A stretch of 64,000 bases of DNA from Streptomyces sp. NBC_00341. GTDB lineage: Bacteria > Actinomycetota > Actinomycetes > Streptomycetales > Streptomycetaceae. Shown piece by piece: positions 34,374-44,156 of the stretch. Numbering within the stretch: position 1 is the first letter of the stretch; the number at the start of each line of letters is the position of its first letter. The notes under the pieces were generated by a model that saw only the letters and a list, made by a program, of their open reading frames with translations, made no database searches and was not told the origin of the DNA. The position numbers and the translations under genes were made by a program. The stretch is from positions 5,270,001 through 5,334,000 of the forward strand of contig NZ_CP108002.1 of NCBI RefSeq assembly GCF_041435055.1, in the 5' to 3' direction.

Positions 34374-35969
34374 ATGTCCTTTCCCCTCCTGACAGCGACG
34401 GCGGTGCTCCCGGCGATCGGCGCGATCGCCACCGCCGCCGTCCCGGCCGCACGGCGCACCGCCGCCAAATGGCTGGCGCTGCTCTTCTCGCTGGGCACCC
34501 TGGTGCTCGCGGGCATCGTGCTCGCCCGCTTCGAACCCGGCGGCAGCCGCTTCCAGCTCACCGAATCGCACGCCTGGATCAAGGACTTCGGCGTCCGGTA
34601 CGAACTCGGGGTGGACGGCATCGGGGTGGCGCTCATGGCGCTCACCGCGCTGCTCATGCCCTTCATCATCCTGGCGGGCTGGCACGACGCCGACCCCCTG
34701 GAGAACCAGAGCCGGCGCTGGCGGCCCACCCAGGGCTTCTTCGCCCTGATGCTGATGACCGAAGCGATGGTGATCCTCTCCTTCGAGGCCACCGACGTCT
34801 TCGTCTTCTACATCCTCTTCGAAGCCATGCTCATCCCGATGTACTTCCTCATCGGCGGCTTCGGCGACCGGGCCACCTCCTCCGCGGCAGCCGCCGCGGC
34901 CGGTGGCGGTGACGAGAACGCCGCGGCGCAACGCTCGTACGCGGCCGTGAAGTTCCTCCTCTACAACCTGGTCGGCGGCCTCATCATGCTGGCCGCGGTG
35001 ATCGGGCTCTACACGGTCGCGGGGACGTTCTCGCTCTCCGAGATCGCCGAGGCCCGCGCCAACGGCACGTTCTCCATGGCGACCAGCACCGAGCGCTGGC
35101 TCTTCCTCGGGTTCTTCTTCGCCTTCGCGGTGAAGGCCCCGCTGTGGCCGCTGCACACCTGGCTGCCCAACGCCATGGGCGAGGCGACCTCCCCGGTCGC
35201 CGTGCTGCTCACCGCGGTCGTCGACAAGGTCGGCACCTTCGCGATGCTGCGCTTCTGCCTCCAGCTCTTCCCGGAGGCCAGCAAGTGGGCCACCCCGGTG
35301 ATCCTGGTCCTGGCGCTGATCAGCATCGTGTACGGGGCGCTGCTCGCCGTCGGCCAGCGCGACATCAAGCGGCTGATCGCCTACGCGTCGATCTCGCACT
35401 TCGGCTTCATCGTCCTCGGCATCTTCGCGATGACGAGCCAGGGCCAGTCGGGCGCGACGCTCTACATGATCAACCACGGCATCTCGACGGCCGCGCTGAT
35501 GCTGGTGGCGGGCTTCCTGATCACCCGGCGCGGCTCGCGGCTCATCTCCGACTACGGCGGAGTCCAGAAGGTGGCGCCGATCCTGGCCGGCACCTTCCTG
35601 ATCGGCGGTCTGGCCACCCTGTCGCTGCCGGGGCTCGCCCCGTTCGTCAGTGAGTTCCTGGTCCTGGTCGGCGTGTTCTCCGCCTATCCGGTGGCCGGCA
35701 TCATCGCCACCACCGGGATCGTGCTCGCCGCGATCTACGTCCTGGTGCTCTACCAGCGGACGATGACGGGACCGGTCAAGGCCGAGGTCCAGGGCATGAC
35801 GGACCTCAAGGTCCGCGAGCTGGTGGTGGTCCTCCCGCTGATCGCACTGCTGATCTTCCTGGGCGTCTACCCGAAGCCGCTGACCGAGATCGTCAACCCC
35901 GCGGTGAAGCACACCATGTCGGACGTACAGAAGAAGGACCCGCAGCCCGAGGTGGAGGCCGTCAAGTGA
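34374..35969 (+). CDS. nuoM: NADH-quinone oxidoreductase subunit M (antiporter-like)
   Basis: 531 aa. Proton-pumping subunit. Shows the antiporter pattern: FYILFEAMLIPMYFLIGGFG with the key Glu, WLPNAMGEATSPVAVLLTAV in broken helix 7, and QRDIKRLIAYASISHFGFI with the channel lysine. An insertion of Ala/Gly residues near 165 (SSAAAAAAGGGDENAA) lies in a loop. GTGA overlap with nuoN. Confidence 0.97.
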   Translation: MSFPLLTATAVLPAIGAIATAAVPAARRTAAKWLALLFSLGTLVLAGIVLARFEPGGSRFQLTESHAWIKDFGVRYELGVDGIGVALMALTALLMPFIILAGWHDADPLENQSRRWRPTQGFFALMLMTEAMVILSFEATDVFVFYILFEAMLIPMYFLIGGFGDRATSSAAAAAAGGGDENAAAQRSYAAVKFLLYNLVGGLIMLAAVIGLYTVAGTFSLSEIAEARANGTFSMATSTERWLFLGFFFAFAVKAPLWPLHTWLPNAMGEATSPVAVLLTAVVDKVGTFAMLRFCLQLFPEASKWATPVILVLALISIVYGALLAVGQRDIKRLIAYASISHFGFIVLGIFAMTSQGQSGATLYMINHGISTAALMLVAGFLITRRGSRLISDYGGVQKVAPILAGTFLIGGLATLSLPGLAPFVSEFLVLVGVFSAYPVAGIIATTGIVLAAIYVLVLYQRTMTGPVKAEVQGMTDLKVRELVVVLPLIALLIFLGVYPKPLTEIVNPAVKHTMSDVQKKDPQPEVEAVK

Positions 35970-37630
35970 GCGCAACAGCTGTCCACAGCCTGTGGACAAT
36001 GGCGGGCGGGGTGACATCGGCCGCTCCTGACGAGAAGTTCAAGGCGCCGGTCATCGAGTACGCCCAGCTGACCCCGGTCCTGATCGTGATCGGAGTCGCC
36101 GTACTGGGAGTGCTCGTCGAGGCCTTCGTGCCGCGCCGGGCCCGCTACCACACGCAGATCTTCCTGACCGTCGTCGCGCTGGTCGCCGCGTTCGCCGCGG
36201 TGATCGGCCTGGCGGCCGACGGATACGGCACGACGAAGGCGCACATCGCCGCGATGGGGGCGGTCGCCATCGACGGGCCCGCCCTGTTCCTCCAGGGCAC
36301 CATCCTGCTGACGTCGCTGGTCGCCGTGTTCACCTTCGCGGAGCGGCGGCTCGACCCCGCCTCGCACGGCAACCACGTCGACTCGTTCGCCGCGCAGGCC
36401 GCCTCCGTGCCCGGCAGCGACAGCGAGAAGGCCGCGGTCAAGGCCGGGTTCACCACCACAGAGGTCTTCCCGCTGATCCTCTTCTCGGTCGCGGGCATGC
36501 TGGTCTTCCCCGCGGCCAACGATCTGCTGACGCTCTTCGTGGCCCTGGAAGTCTTCTCGCTCCCGCTCTACCTCCTGTGCGCCGTCGCCCGCCGCAAGCG
36601 GCTGATGTCGCAGGAGGCCGCGGTGAAGTACTTCCTGCTCGGCGCCTTCTCCTCGGCGTTCCTGCTCTTCGGGATCGCCCTGCTCTACGGGTACGCGGGC
36701 TCCGTCTCGTACGCCAAGATCGCCTCCGTCGTGGACGGGTCCATCCAGAAGATCGACCCGGCGCTCGCGGACACCATGGGCAACGACGCGCTGCTGCTCA
36801 TCGGCGGCGCGATGATCCTGACCGGCCTGCTCTTCAAGGTCGGCGCCGTCCCCTTCCACATGTGGACCCCGGACGTCTACCAGGGCGCCCCGACCCCGGT
36901 CACCGGCTTCATGGCCGCGGCCACGAAGGTCGCCGCGTTCGGCGCCCTGCTGCGCCTGCTGTACGTGGTGCTGCCGGGCCTCACCTGGGACCTGCGCCCG
37001 GTCATGTGGGGCGTCGCGATCGTCACGATGCTGGGCGGTGCGATCGTCGCCATCACCCAGACCGACATCAAGCGGCTGCTGGCCTACTCCTCGATCGCGC
37101 ACGCCGGGTTCATCCTGGCCGGTGTCATCGCGGCCACCCCGGAGGGCATCTCCTCGGTCCTCTTCTACCTGGCCACGTACTCCTTCGTGACGGTCGGCGC
37201 CTTCGCCGTCGTCACCCTGGTGCGCGACGCGGGCGGCGAAGCGACGCACCTGTCGAAGTGGGCCGGGCTCGGCCGCCGCTCCCCGCTGGTCGCCGCGGTC
37301 TTCGCGGTGTTCCTGCTGGCCTTCGCCGGTATCCCGCTCACCTCGGGCTTCTCCGGGAAGTTCGCGGTGTTCAAGGCCGCGGCCGACGGTGGCGCGGGCG
37401 GACTGGTCGTCGTCGGTGTGATCTCCTCCGCGATCGCCGCGTTCTTCTACATCCGGGTCATCGTGCTGATGTTCTTCAGCGAGCCGAAGGCGGACGGCCC
37501 CACGGTCGCCGTCCCGTCCCCGCTGACGATGACCACGATCGCGGTCGGGGTCGCGGTCACGCTGGTGCTCGGCCTGGCCCCGCAGTACTTCCTGGACCTG
37601 GCGAGCCAGGCGGGAGTCTTCGTGCGGTAG
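35966..37630 (+). CDS. nuoN: NADH-quinone oxidoreductase subunit N (antiporter-like)
   Basis: 554 aa from GTG 35966. Third antiporter-like pump subunit, last gene of the operon. Contains LFVALEVFSLPLYLLCAVAR with the essential Glu, MWTPDVYQGAPTPVTGFMAA, and QTDIKRLLAYSSIAHAGFIL. The N-terminal ~30 residues before the first helix and a ~45-residue loop after helix 3 (DPASHGNHVDSFAAQAAS) are actinobacterial additions. A 19-bp hairpin 38 bases downstream ends the transcript. Confidence 0.97.
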   Translation: MSATAVHSLWTMAGGVTSAAPDEKFKAPVIEYAQLTPVLIVIGVAVLGVLVEAFVPRRARYHTQIFLTVVALVAAFAAVIGLAADGYGTTKAHIAAMGAVAIDGPALFLQGTILLTSLVAVFTFAERRLDPASHGNHVDSFAAQAASVPGSDSEKAAVKAGFTTTEVFPLILFSVAGMLVFPAANDLLTLFVALEVFSLPLYLLCAVARRKRLMSQEAAVKYFLLGAFSSAFLLFGIALLYGYAGSVSYAKIASVVDGSIQKIDPALADTMGNDALLLIGGAMILTGLLFKVGAVPFHMWTPDVYQGAPTPVTGFMAAATKVAAFGALLRLLYVVLPGLTWDLRPVMWGVAIVTMLGGAIVAITQTDIKRLLAYSSIAHAGFILAGVIAATPEGISSVLFYLATYSFVTVGAFAVVTLVRDAGGEATHLSKWAGLGRRSPLVAAVFAVFLLAFAGIPLTSGFSGKFAVFKAAADGGAGGLVVVGVISSAIAAFFYIRVIVLMFFSEPKADGPTVAVPSPLTMTTIAVGVAVTLVLGLAPQYFLDLASQAGVFVR

Positions 37631-37668
37631 GGCGGTAGGGCGGTAGAGCGAGGCGTCCCACCGCGGGA

Positions 37669-37711
37669 ACAGCGCCGGACGGGCTTGGAAGTCAAGCCCG
37701 TCCGGCGCTGT
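37669..37711 (+). terminator. Terminator of the nuo operon
   Basis: A perfect 19-bp stem: arms 37669-37687 and 37693-37711 around loop GAAGT. Begins 38 bases after the nuoN stop and ends 69 bases before the recQ start. Symmetry would let it act on either strand, but only rightward genes flank it. Confidence 0.88.
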
Positions 37712-37780
37712 CGTACGCGGCGCCTATCGTGGCAGGAGAGCGCGAGGAAAAGAACGGGCCGGATGCCGGGGGACAGAGCG

Positions 37781-39862
37781 ATGAGCGGGACGGGCAGGAC
37801 AGGCGTGACAGACGTGACAGACGTGACCATGGATGTGACCGAGAGCGATGCACGGCAGACGCTCCACCGGGTCTTCGGGTACGAGACGTTCCGGGGCGAG
37901 CAGGAAGCGGTCGTCGACCACGTGGTGGCCGGCGGGGACGCCGTCGTGCTCATGCCGACCGGTGGCGGCAAGTCGCTCTGCTACCAGATCCCGTCCCTGG
38001 TCAGGTCCGGTACGGGCATCGTCATCTCGCCGCTGATCGCCCTGATGCAGGACCAGGTGGACGCGCTGCGGGCGCTGGGCGTGCGGGCCGGGTTCGTCAA
38101 CTCCACGCAGGACCTCGACGAGCGGCGCTCGATGGAGGCCCAGTTCGTCGCGGGCGAGCTGGACCTGCTGTACCTCGCGCCCGAGCGGCTCCGGCTGGAC
38201 TCCACGCTCGGCCTGCTCTCGCGCGGCGAGATCTCCGTCTTCGCCATCGACGAGGCGCACTGCGTCGCCCAGTGGGGCCACGACTTCCGGCCGGACTACC
38301 TGGCCCTGTCCGTCCTGGGCGAGCGCTGGCCCGACGTACCGAGGATCGCGCTGACGGCGACGGCGACCGCGGCCACGCACCAGGAGATCACCCAGCGTCT
38401 CGGCATGCCCGACGCCAAGCACTTCGTGGCGGGCTTCGACCGGCCCAACATCCAGTACCGCATCGTCCCCAAGGCCGACCCGAAGAAGCAGCTGCTGACC
38501 TTCCTCAAGGAGGAGCACGCCGGGGACGCGGGCATCGTCTACTGCCTCTCGCGCAACTCCACCGAGAAGACCGCCGAGTACCTCTGCCGCAACGGCATCG
38601 AGGCAGTGCCGTACCACGCGGGTCTGGACGCCGGGATCCGAGCACGCCACCAGTCCCGCTTCCTGCGCGAGGAGGGCCTGGTCGTCGTCGCGACGATCGC
38701 CTTCGGCATGGGCATCGACAAACCGGACGTCCGCTTCGTCGCCCACCTCGACCTGCCCAAGTCCGTCGAGGGCTACTACCAGGAGACCGGCCGCGCCGGC
38801 CGTGACGGCGCCCCCTCCACGGCCTGGATGGCCTACGGACTCCAGGACGTCGTCCAGCAGCGCAAGCTCATCCAGGGCGGCGAGGGCGACGAGGCCTTCC
38901 GCCGCCGGGCCGCCTCGCACCTGGACTCCATGCTGGCCCTGTGCGAGACCGTGCGGTGCCGCCGGGCCCAGCTGCTGAAGTACTTCGGCCAGGAACCCGC
39001 CACCGCCTCCTGCGGCAACTGCGACACCTGCCTGGCCCCGCCCGAGACCTGGGACGGCACGGTGGTCGCCCAGAAGCTGCTGTCCACGGTCGTACGGCTG
39101 AAGCGGGAGCGCGGGCAGAAGTTCGGCGCGGGCCAGATCATCGACATCCTGCTGGGCCGCAAGACGGCGAAGATCATCCAGTTCGACCACGACCAGCTCT
39201 CGGTGTTCGGCATCGGTGAGGAGCTGGCGGAGGCGGAGTGGCGCGGCGTGGTCCGCCAGTTGCTGGCCCAGGGCCTGCTCGCGGTCGAGGGCGAGTACGG
39301 CACGCTGGTGCTCACGGAGGAGAGCGGTTCGGTGCTCGGCCGGGAGCGCGAGGTGCTGCTGCGCAAGGAGCCGAAGAAGGTCGCCCCGGCCCGCTCCTCC
39401 TCGTCGAAGAGCGGCAAGGGCAAGGCAGCCGCCGTCGCCGACCTCCCGGAGTCGGCGGTCCCGGTCTTCGAGGCACTGCGCGCCTGGCGCGGCGCCCAGG
39501 CCAAGGAGCTGGGCCTCCCGGCGTACGTGATCTTCCACGACGCGACGCTGCGGGAGATCGCCGCGCTCCGGCCGGGTTCGCTCGCGGAGCTGGGCGGGAT
39601 CAGCGGCCTGGGCGAGAAGAAGCTGGCGACGTACGGGGAGGGCGTGCTGGAGGTGCTGGCAGGGCTCCCGGCCGCCGACGCGGAACCCGTCACCCCGACG
39701 GAGGCGGCCCCGGCGCCCGCGACCTCCGCCCCGGCAGCAGCCCCCGCGGCCCAGGCCCGGGTGCCCGCCCCGGCACCCGCTCCGGCACCCGCCGCTGCGA
39801 CCGCTGCCCCCGGCGCCGACCCGGAGTTCGGCTGGGACGAGGAGCCGCCGGAGTACGAGTGA
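37781..39862 (+). CDS. recQ: RecQ family ATP-dependent DNA helicase
   Basis: 693 aa from ATG 37781; an in-frame ATG at 37763 is an alternative start. 3'-5' helicase of recombination and fork repair. Walker [14 protein letters not shown] (57-69), DEAH box [20 protein letters not shown], motif III LTATAT, motifs V and [17 protein letters not shown] and [12 protein letters not shown]. The RecQ zinc site is [11 protein letters not shown] and CGNCDTC, followed by the RQC winged helix. The HRDC domain is about 550-625 ([35 protein letters not shown]). The tail of ~60 residues is almost only Ala and Pro. The start region has short repeats (GACAGACGTGACAGACGTGA). Confidence 0.95.
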   Translation: MSGTGRTGVTDVTDVTMDVTESDARQTLHRVFGYETFRGEQEAVVDHVVAGGDAVVLMPTGGGKSLCYQIPSLVRSGTGIVISPLIALMQDQVDALRALGVRAGFVNSTQDLDERRSMEAQFVAGELDLLYLAPERLRLDSTLGLLSRGEISVFAIDEAHCVAQWGHDFRPDYLALSVLGERWPDVPRIALTATATAATHQEITQRLGMPDAKHFVAGFDRPNIQYRIVPKADPKKQLLTFLKEEHAGDAGIVYCLSRNSTEKTAEYLCRNGIEAVPYHAGLDAGIRARHQSRFLREEGLVVVATIAFGMGIDKPDVRFVAHLDLPKSVEGYYQETGRAGRDGAPSTAWMAYGLQDVVQQRKLIQGGEGDEAFRRRAASHLDSMLALCETVRCRRAQLLKYFGQEPATASCGNCDTCLAPPETWDGTVVAQKLLSTVVRLKRERGQKFGAGQIIDILLGRKTAKIIQFDHDQLSVFGIGEELAEAEWRGVVRQLLAQGLLAVEGEYGTLVLTEESGSVLGREREVLLRKEPKKVAPARSSSSKSGKGKAAAVADLPESAVPVFEALRAWRGAQAKELGLPAYVIFHDATLREIAALRPGSLAELGGISGLGEKKLATYGEGVLEVLAGLPAADAEPVTPTEAAPAPATSAPAAAPAAQARVPAPAPAPAPAAATAAPGADPEFGWDEEPPEYE

Positions 39863-39922
39863 GCAGTGCCGGGCGCGGTCCGCTGCCGGGCCGTTGACCG
39901 CGCCTGCCGCCGGAGCTCCGCC

Positions 39923-40138
39923 CCGGACCCCGCGCCTCAAACGCCGGCGGGGCTGGGTTCGGCGGGTCTACCCCCGCCGGACCCCGCGCCTCAAGCGCCG
40001 GCGGGGCTGGGTTCGGCGGGTCTACCCCCGCCGGACCCCGCGCCTCAAGCGCCGGCGGGGCTGGGTTCGGCGGGTCTACCCCCGCCGGACCCCGCGCCTC
40101 AAGCGCCGGCGGGGCTGGGTTCAGCGGCCCTACCCCCC
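39923..40138. repeat. Four tandem copies of a 54-bp intergenic repeat
   Basis: Units begin at 39923, 39977, 40031 and 40085. Each starts CCGGACCCCGCGCCTCAAGC and continues GCCGGCGGGGCTGGGTTC; the first has AAAC for AAGC and the last diverges near its end, overlapping the 3' end of the leftward GPP34 gene. Each unit can fold on CCCCGC...GCGGGG. It lies between the convergent recQ and GPP34 genes. The CTCAA(A/G)CGCCGGCGGGGCTGG motif recurs as single copies in many Streptomyces intergenic regions; the tandem expansion is what stands out. The 54-base period keeps frames open across it, which explains spurious long ORFs. Confidence 0.92.
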
Positions 40139-40777
40139 GCCCCCCGACTGGTTCGCCCTGTCCTGGCGGATGTTGCGGAGCACCGCGTGGGCCGGCCAGT
40201 GGTCGTGGACCAGGTGGCGCATCGCGCCGCGGCTGCCGCGCTCCGTGCCGACGGAGCGGGACAGGCCCGCCGCCGAGACGAGGGCGGCCAGGGCGCGGCT
40301 CCGGGCGTCGGGGAAGCCCGCTCGCTCGGCGGCGTCGAAGCGGGTACGGGCCAGGGCGGCCAGGTCCTTCGCCACGATCGGGTGGCGGTGGTAGGGGAGC
40401 AGGCCGAGGAAGCGGTGGGTGTCGCGGCGCAGGACGCCGCGCTCCACCAGGGCGTCCAGATACAGGCCCTCGACCCGCCGCCCGGCGTGCCGCACCCATC
40501 TCTTGGCCGACTCCCCGGAACCCCCTCCGCCCTTGCCGGGTGCCGGCAGGCTCCGCAGCACCCCGGCGAGCAGCGGGTCCGGCGGGTCCAGCGGGTTGGC
40601 CACCTGGAAGCGCCCGCCCTGCCCGGTGACCCGGCCCTGGAGTTCCAGCTCCGCCAGGACGGCCCCGGCCATCGCGTACTCCAGGAAGCGGTTGCGGCAG
40701 AAGGGCTTGCCGCGCACCGGGTCCAGGGCCAGCAGCAGGAGTTCCTCCGGCAGCGTCGGCGTGGGCTGCGGGATCAT
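40130..40777 (-). CDS. GPP34 (GOLPH3-like) family protein
   Basis: 215 aa from ATG 40777, overlapping the fumarylacetoacetase stop (ATGA). Begins with the GPP34 pattern LPEELLLLALDPVRGKPF (the LxEELLLLALD signature), then YAMAGAVLAELELQGRV, and RRVEGLYLDALVERGVLRRD. Eukaryotic GOLPH3 binds phosphoinositides; Streptomyces have many GPP34 proteins of unsettled role, possibly membrane association. Its 3' end runs into the 54-bp repeat array. Confidence 0.87.
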   Translation of the reverse strand: MIPQPTPTLPEELLLLALDPVRGKPFCRNRFLEYAMAGAVLAELELQGRVTGQGGRFQVANPLDPPDPLLAGVLRSLPAPGKGGGGSGESAKRWVRHAGRRVEGLYLDALVERGVLRRDTHRFLGLLPYHRHPIVAKDLAALARTRFDAAERAGFPDARSRALAALVSAAGLSRSVGTERGSRGAMRHLVHDHWPAHAVLRNIRQDRANQSGGGG

Positions 40778-42003
40778 GGCGCGGACACGATCCGGCCGGT
40801 CACCTCGCCGAGACCGACCCGGGTGCCGTCCGGGCCGGGCGCCCACGCGGTCAGCGTCACGGTGTCCCCGTCCTCCAGGAACGTCCGCTTGCCCTCGGGC
40901 AGCTCCAGCGGATCGCGGCCGTTCCAGGTGAGTTCGAGCAGGGAGCCGCGCTGGGCGGGCTCGGCGCCGCTGATGGTGCCGGAGCCGTACAGATCGCCGG
41001 TGCGCAGCGAGGCGCCGTTCACCGTCATCTGGGCCAGTTGCTGGGCCGCCGTCCAGTACATGGTGGAGAACGGCGGCTCCGCGACGACGTGGCCGTTGAT
41101 GGCGACGGAGAGGCGGAGGTCGTAGCCGCCGGGCTCGTCCTCCTCGGCGTCGTCGAGGTAGGGCAGCAGCGGGAAGTCGCGGGCGGGCGGGGCGGTGCGG
41201 GCGGCGTCCAGGGCCTCCAGCGGGGTCACCCAGGCGGAGACCGAGGTGGCGAAGGACTTGCCGAGGAAGGGGCCCAGCGGCACGTACTCCCAGGCCTGGA
41301 TGTCGCGCGCCGACCAGTCGTTGAGCAGCGAGAGCCCGAAGACGTGCTCGCGGAAGTCGGTGAGCGCGACCGGGTGTCCCTGCTCGGAGGAGGTGCCGAC
41401 GACGAAGCCGACCTCGGCCTCGATGTCCAGCTTCACCGAAGGTCCGAAGACCGGGGCCGGGTCCGCGGGGGTCTTGCGCTGGCCCGACGGTCGCGCGACA
41501 TCCGTGCCGGAGACCACGACCGTGCCCGCCCTGCCGTGGTAACCGATCGGCAGGTGCTTCCAGTTGGGGGTGAGCGCGTCGCCGTCCGGGCGGAAGATCC
41601 GGCCGACGTTGGTGGCGTGGTGCTCGCTGGCGTAGAAGTCGACGTAATCCGCCACCCGGTAGGGCAGGTGGAGCGTCACGGACTCCACCGGGTGCAGCAG
41701 CGGCTCTATGTCCGGGCGGTGGGCCGGGACCGTCACCCACGCGGTCAGCGCGCGGCGCACGTCGCTCCAGGCGGTGCGGCCGGCCGCGAGCAGCGGCATC
41801 AGGTCGGGCTGGGCCAGCAGTTGCGCGTAGGGCGAGCCGAGGGCGAGCGCGGCCGCGCCGGCGTCGAGCACATGGCTGCCGATGCGGACGCCGACGCGTC
41901 GCTCTCCGGGCCGGTCGGGGGCGGAGAACACGCCGTACGGAAGGTTGTGCGGACCGAAGGGATCGCCCTCGGCCAGTTCGAGCGGGCTGCTCTGCTCGGG
42001 CAT
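40774..42003 (-). CDS. fahA: Fumarylacetoacetase
   Basis: 409 aa. Hydrolyses fumarylacetoacetate to fumarate and acetoacetate, the last step of tyrosine/homogentisate catabolism. N-terminal SH3-like domain with FGPHNLPYGVFS; the FAH catalytic domain includes DYVDFYASEHHATNVGRIFR (the DFYxSxxHA metal and catalytic region with His), GYHGRAGTVVVSGTDV, EAEVGFVVG (Glu metal ligands) and LLNDWSARDIQAWEYVPLGP (Asp ligand), then KSFATSVSAWV. Stop overlaps the GPP34 start. No other tyrosine-degradation genes are beside it. Confidence 0.95.
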   Translation of the reverse strand: MPEQSSPLELAEGDPFGPHNLPYGVFSAPDRPGERRVGVRIGSHVLDAGAAALALGSPYAQLLAQPDLMPLLAAGRTAWSDVRRALTAWVTVPAHRPDIEPLLHPVESVTLHLPYRVADYVDFYASEHHATNVGRIFRPDGDALTPNWKHLPIGYHGRAGTVVVSGTDVARPSGQRKTPADPAPVFGPSVKLDIEAEVGFVVGTSSEQGHPVALTDFREHVFGLSLLNDWSARDIQAWEYVPLGPFLGKSFATSVSAWVTPLEALDAARTAPPARDFPLLPYLDDAEEDEPGGYDLRLSVAINGHVVAEPPFSTMYWTAAQQLAQMTVNGASLRTGDLYGSGTISGAEPAQRGSLLELTWNGRDPLELPEGKRTFLEDGDTVTLTAWAPGPDGTRVGLGEVTGRIVSAP

Positions 42004-42152
42004 CTGTTGCTGCCTCGCTTTCCGGGTCGCTTGGGGGACACGTTACGTGGGCGGCATAACCCGGCGGCAGAGTCCCAACCACCCGTCCCATGCCCGGAAA
42101 GTCCCGCCGTATCCCCGCGCGTCCGGAAGTACGCGGGGACCGGCGGTGCGGT

Positions 42153-44147
42153 TCACCCGGCCGTGCGCGGAATGCGCTTCTCCCAGGTCCGGTGGAAGAC
42201 GACCTCGCCGCTGTCCTTGCAGACCACCTCGCTGGAGGTGATGAAGTGGGTCGAGTCGGCGCTGATCTCGGAACGTGTCTCGATCAGCGCGTCCCAGGCC
42301 GTCTCCGGCCGGTGCAGCCGGACCGTCCAGTCGGAGCGGGTGTGCGCGGAGAGCGGGTCGTGCTCCTGGATCGTGTACGTCTCGACCGCGTCCTCGGTGA
42401 ATTCGAGGCCGTCGGGGTAGATCCGGGTGCCGCCGTAGCGCGGGTCCACCTCCATCCGCCACTCGCCCTTGGCGACGTCGCGGATCACCAGCCGCTCGGG
42501 GCGCTGTTCGTCGAGGGTGGCGGGGTAGACGACTCCGAGCGGCTCCGACTGTTCGGGCTCCTCGAAGTGGATCGCGGGGTCCTCGGTGTGCCGGCGCACC
42601 GGCAGTTCGACGTAGCTGCCCTCGGCGTCCAGCGTGAAGCCCTTCGAGCCGGCCTGCGGCCAGATCCACGGCCAGTACGAGGAGGAGACCGCGAGCCTGA
42701 TGCGGTGGCCGGGCGGGAAGGTGTGGCCGATGCCGTTCAGTTCGAACGTCACGTCCTCCGTGGCCCCGGCGGGCCAGTCGTCCGCGCGGTCCCGGCCGTG
42801 CCGGGCTGCGAGGTTGAGGACGCCCCGGGTGACGAGCGTGGAGGAGCCGTCGGGGGCGACGTCGCAGAGCCGGGCGATGGCCTGGCCGCGCGGTACGTCC
42901 ATCCGGATGCGCAGCCGTACCCGGGGGCGGCCCAGGATCTCGATCGGCGCTTCCTCGACCGGGAATTCGAAGGACACCGATTTGGCGTCCTCGTCGCGCT
43001 GGTCGGGCGGCAGGTCGGCGTCGTTGCCGAACGGGAAGAACCGGCCCGCGTCCACCCCGGTCTGCTGCGGGGAGTCGACGGTCTGCGGGCCGCCCTTGAG
43101 GGCGTACGCGACCGGCGAGACGTTCTCCGAGGGCCAGCTGGTGTCCCCGACCCAGCGGCCGGGCAGCGTCTCGTACACGGTGGCGGGCCGGTGCGACTCG
43201 CTGATCCAGGACCTCAGCAGCGGCTCCGACATGACGCCGGTGTCCTTGTCCTTGAGGTGCTGGTCCCACCAGCGCAGCGTCTCCTGGAGGAAGCCGATGC
43301 CGGGCCCCGGCGGCAGGCCCCGGTCGGGGTACTGGTGCGACCACGGTCCGATCAGCCCGCGGACCTTCGCCGGGTCCAGGTGCTCGACGAGCCGGAGCAC
43401 GGTGTCGCGGTAGGGGTCGTGCCAGCCGCCGACCGCGAGGACGTTCGCCCGGATGGCGGAGTAGTCCTCGCAGACGCTGCCGTGCTTCCAGTAGTCGTCG
43501 CGCGTCTGGTGGTCCAGCCAGGTGTGGATGAAGGGGTCAACGGCTTCGAGGCGCTCCAGCCACATGTCCTTCCACGCGTCGCCCACCTGTGCCGGGTCGG
43601 GCGGGCGGCAGACGAAGGCGAGCATCGTCGCGGCCCAGGCGTGCATGTCCACGGCGAGGACGGAGCCGCCCATGTAGTGGACGTCGTTGTCGTAGCGGTC
43701 GTCGGCCGAGCACACGGTGACGATCGCCTTGAGCGGCTCGGGGGCGAGCGCGGCGAGCTGGAGGGAGTTGAAGCCGCCCCAGGAGATGCCGAACATGCCG
43801 ACGCGCCCCGAGCACCACTCCTGCCGGGCCAGCCAGTGGATGACGGCGACACCGTCGGCCAGCTCCTGCGCGTCGTACTCGTCGCCCGGAAGTCCCTCGC
43901 TGTTGCCGTGGCCGCGTACGTCGACGCGCACCGAGGCGTAGCCGTGGCCCGCGTACCAGGGGTGGCGCTGCCAGTCGCGGGGCGCGGTCCAGTCGCTCAG
44001 CCGGTAGGGCAGGTACTCCAGCAGGGCGGGCACCGGTTCGTCGGTGACCGGCCGCCAGATCCGGGCGTACAGCCGGGTGCCGTCCGGCAGCGGGATACGG
44101 ATGTCCTCGTGGGTCGTCTCGTACGGGAATTCGGTGCGGATGTGCAT
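42153..44147 (-). CDS. CocE/NonD-type hydrolase (X-Pro dipeptidyl-peptidase-like)
   Basis: 664 aa. Alpha/beta-hydrolase of the CocE/S15 group, which cleave X-Pro dipeptides or esters. Nucleophile Ser122 in GMFGISWGGFNS (GxSxGG); the conserved N-terminal RVDVRGHGNSEG forms part of the oxyanion region, and the C-terminal jelly-roll (XPDC) domain begins around 400, with FPPGHRIRLAVSSSYWP. No signal peptide, so cytoplasmic. It follows the POT peptide transporter by 9 bases in one operon, which favours a peptidase acting on imported peptides. Confidence 0.9.
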   Translation of the reverse strand: MHIRTEFPYETTHEDIRIPLPDGTRLYARIWRPVTDEPVPALLEYLPYRLSDWTAPRDWQRHPWYAGHGYASVRVDVRGHGNSEGLPGDEYDAQELADGVAVIHWLARQEWCSGRVGMFGISWGGFNSLQLAALAPEPLKAIVTVCSADDRYDNDVHYMGGSVLAVDMHAWAATMLAFVCRPPDPAQVGDAWKDMWLERLEAVDPFIHTWLDHQTRDDYWKHGSVCEDYSAIRANVLAVGGWHDPYRDTVLRLVEHLDPAKVRGLIGPWSHQYPDRGLPPGPGIGFLQETLRWWDQHLKDKDTGVMSEPLLRSWISESHRPATVYETLPGRWVGDTSWPSENVSPVAYALKGGPQTVDSPQQTGVDAGRFFPFGNDADLPPDQRDEDAKSVSFEFPVEEAPIEILGRPRVRLRIRMDVPRGQAIARLCDVAPDGSSTLVTRGVLNLAARHGRDRADDWPAGATEDVTFELNGIGHTFPPGHRIRLAVSSSYWPWIWPQAGSKGFTLDAEGSYVELPVRRHTEDPAIHFEEPEQSEPLGVVYPATLDEQRPERLVIRDVAKGEWRMEVDPRYGGTRIYPDGLEFTEDAVETYTIQEHDPLSAHTRSDWTVRLHRPETAWDALIETRSEISADSTHFITSSEVVCKDSGEVVFHRTWEKRIPRTAG

Positions 44148-44156
44148 GGGGGTACC

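Noticed and set aside
39690..40499. Pro/Ala-rich minus-strand ORF through the 54-bp repeats
   Set aside because: The 54-base period is a multiple of three, so frames stay open; the translation is repeats only and conflicts with recQ and GPP34.
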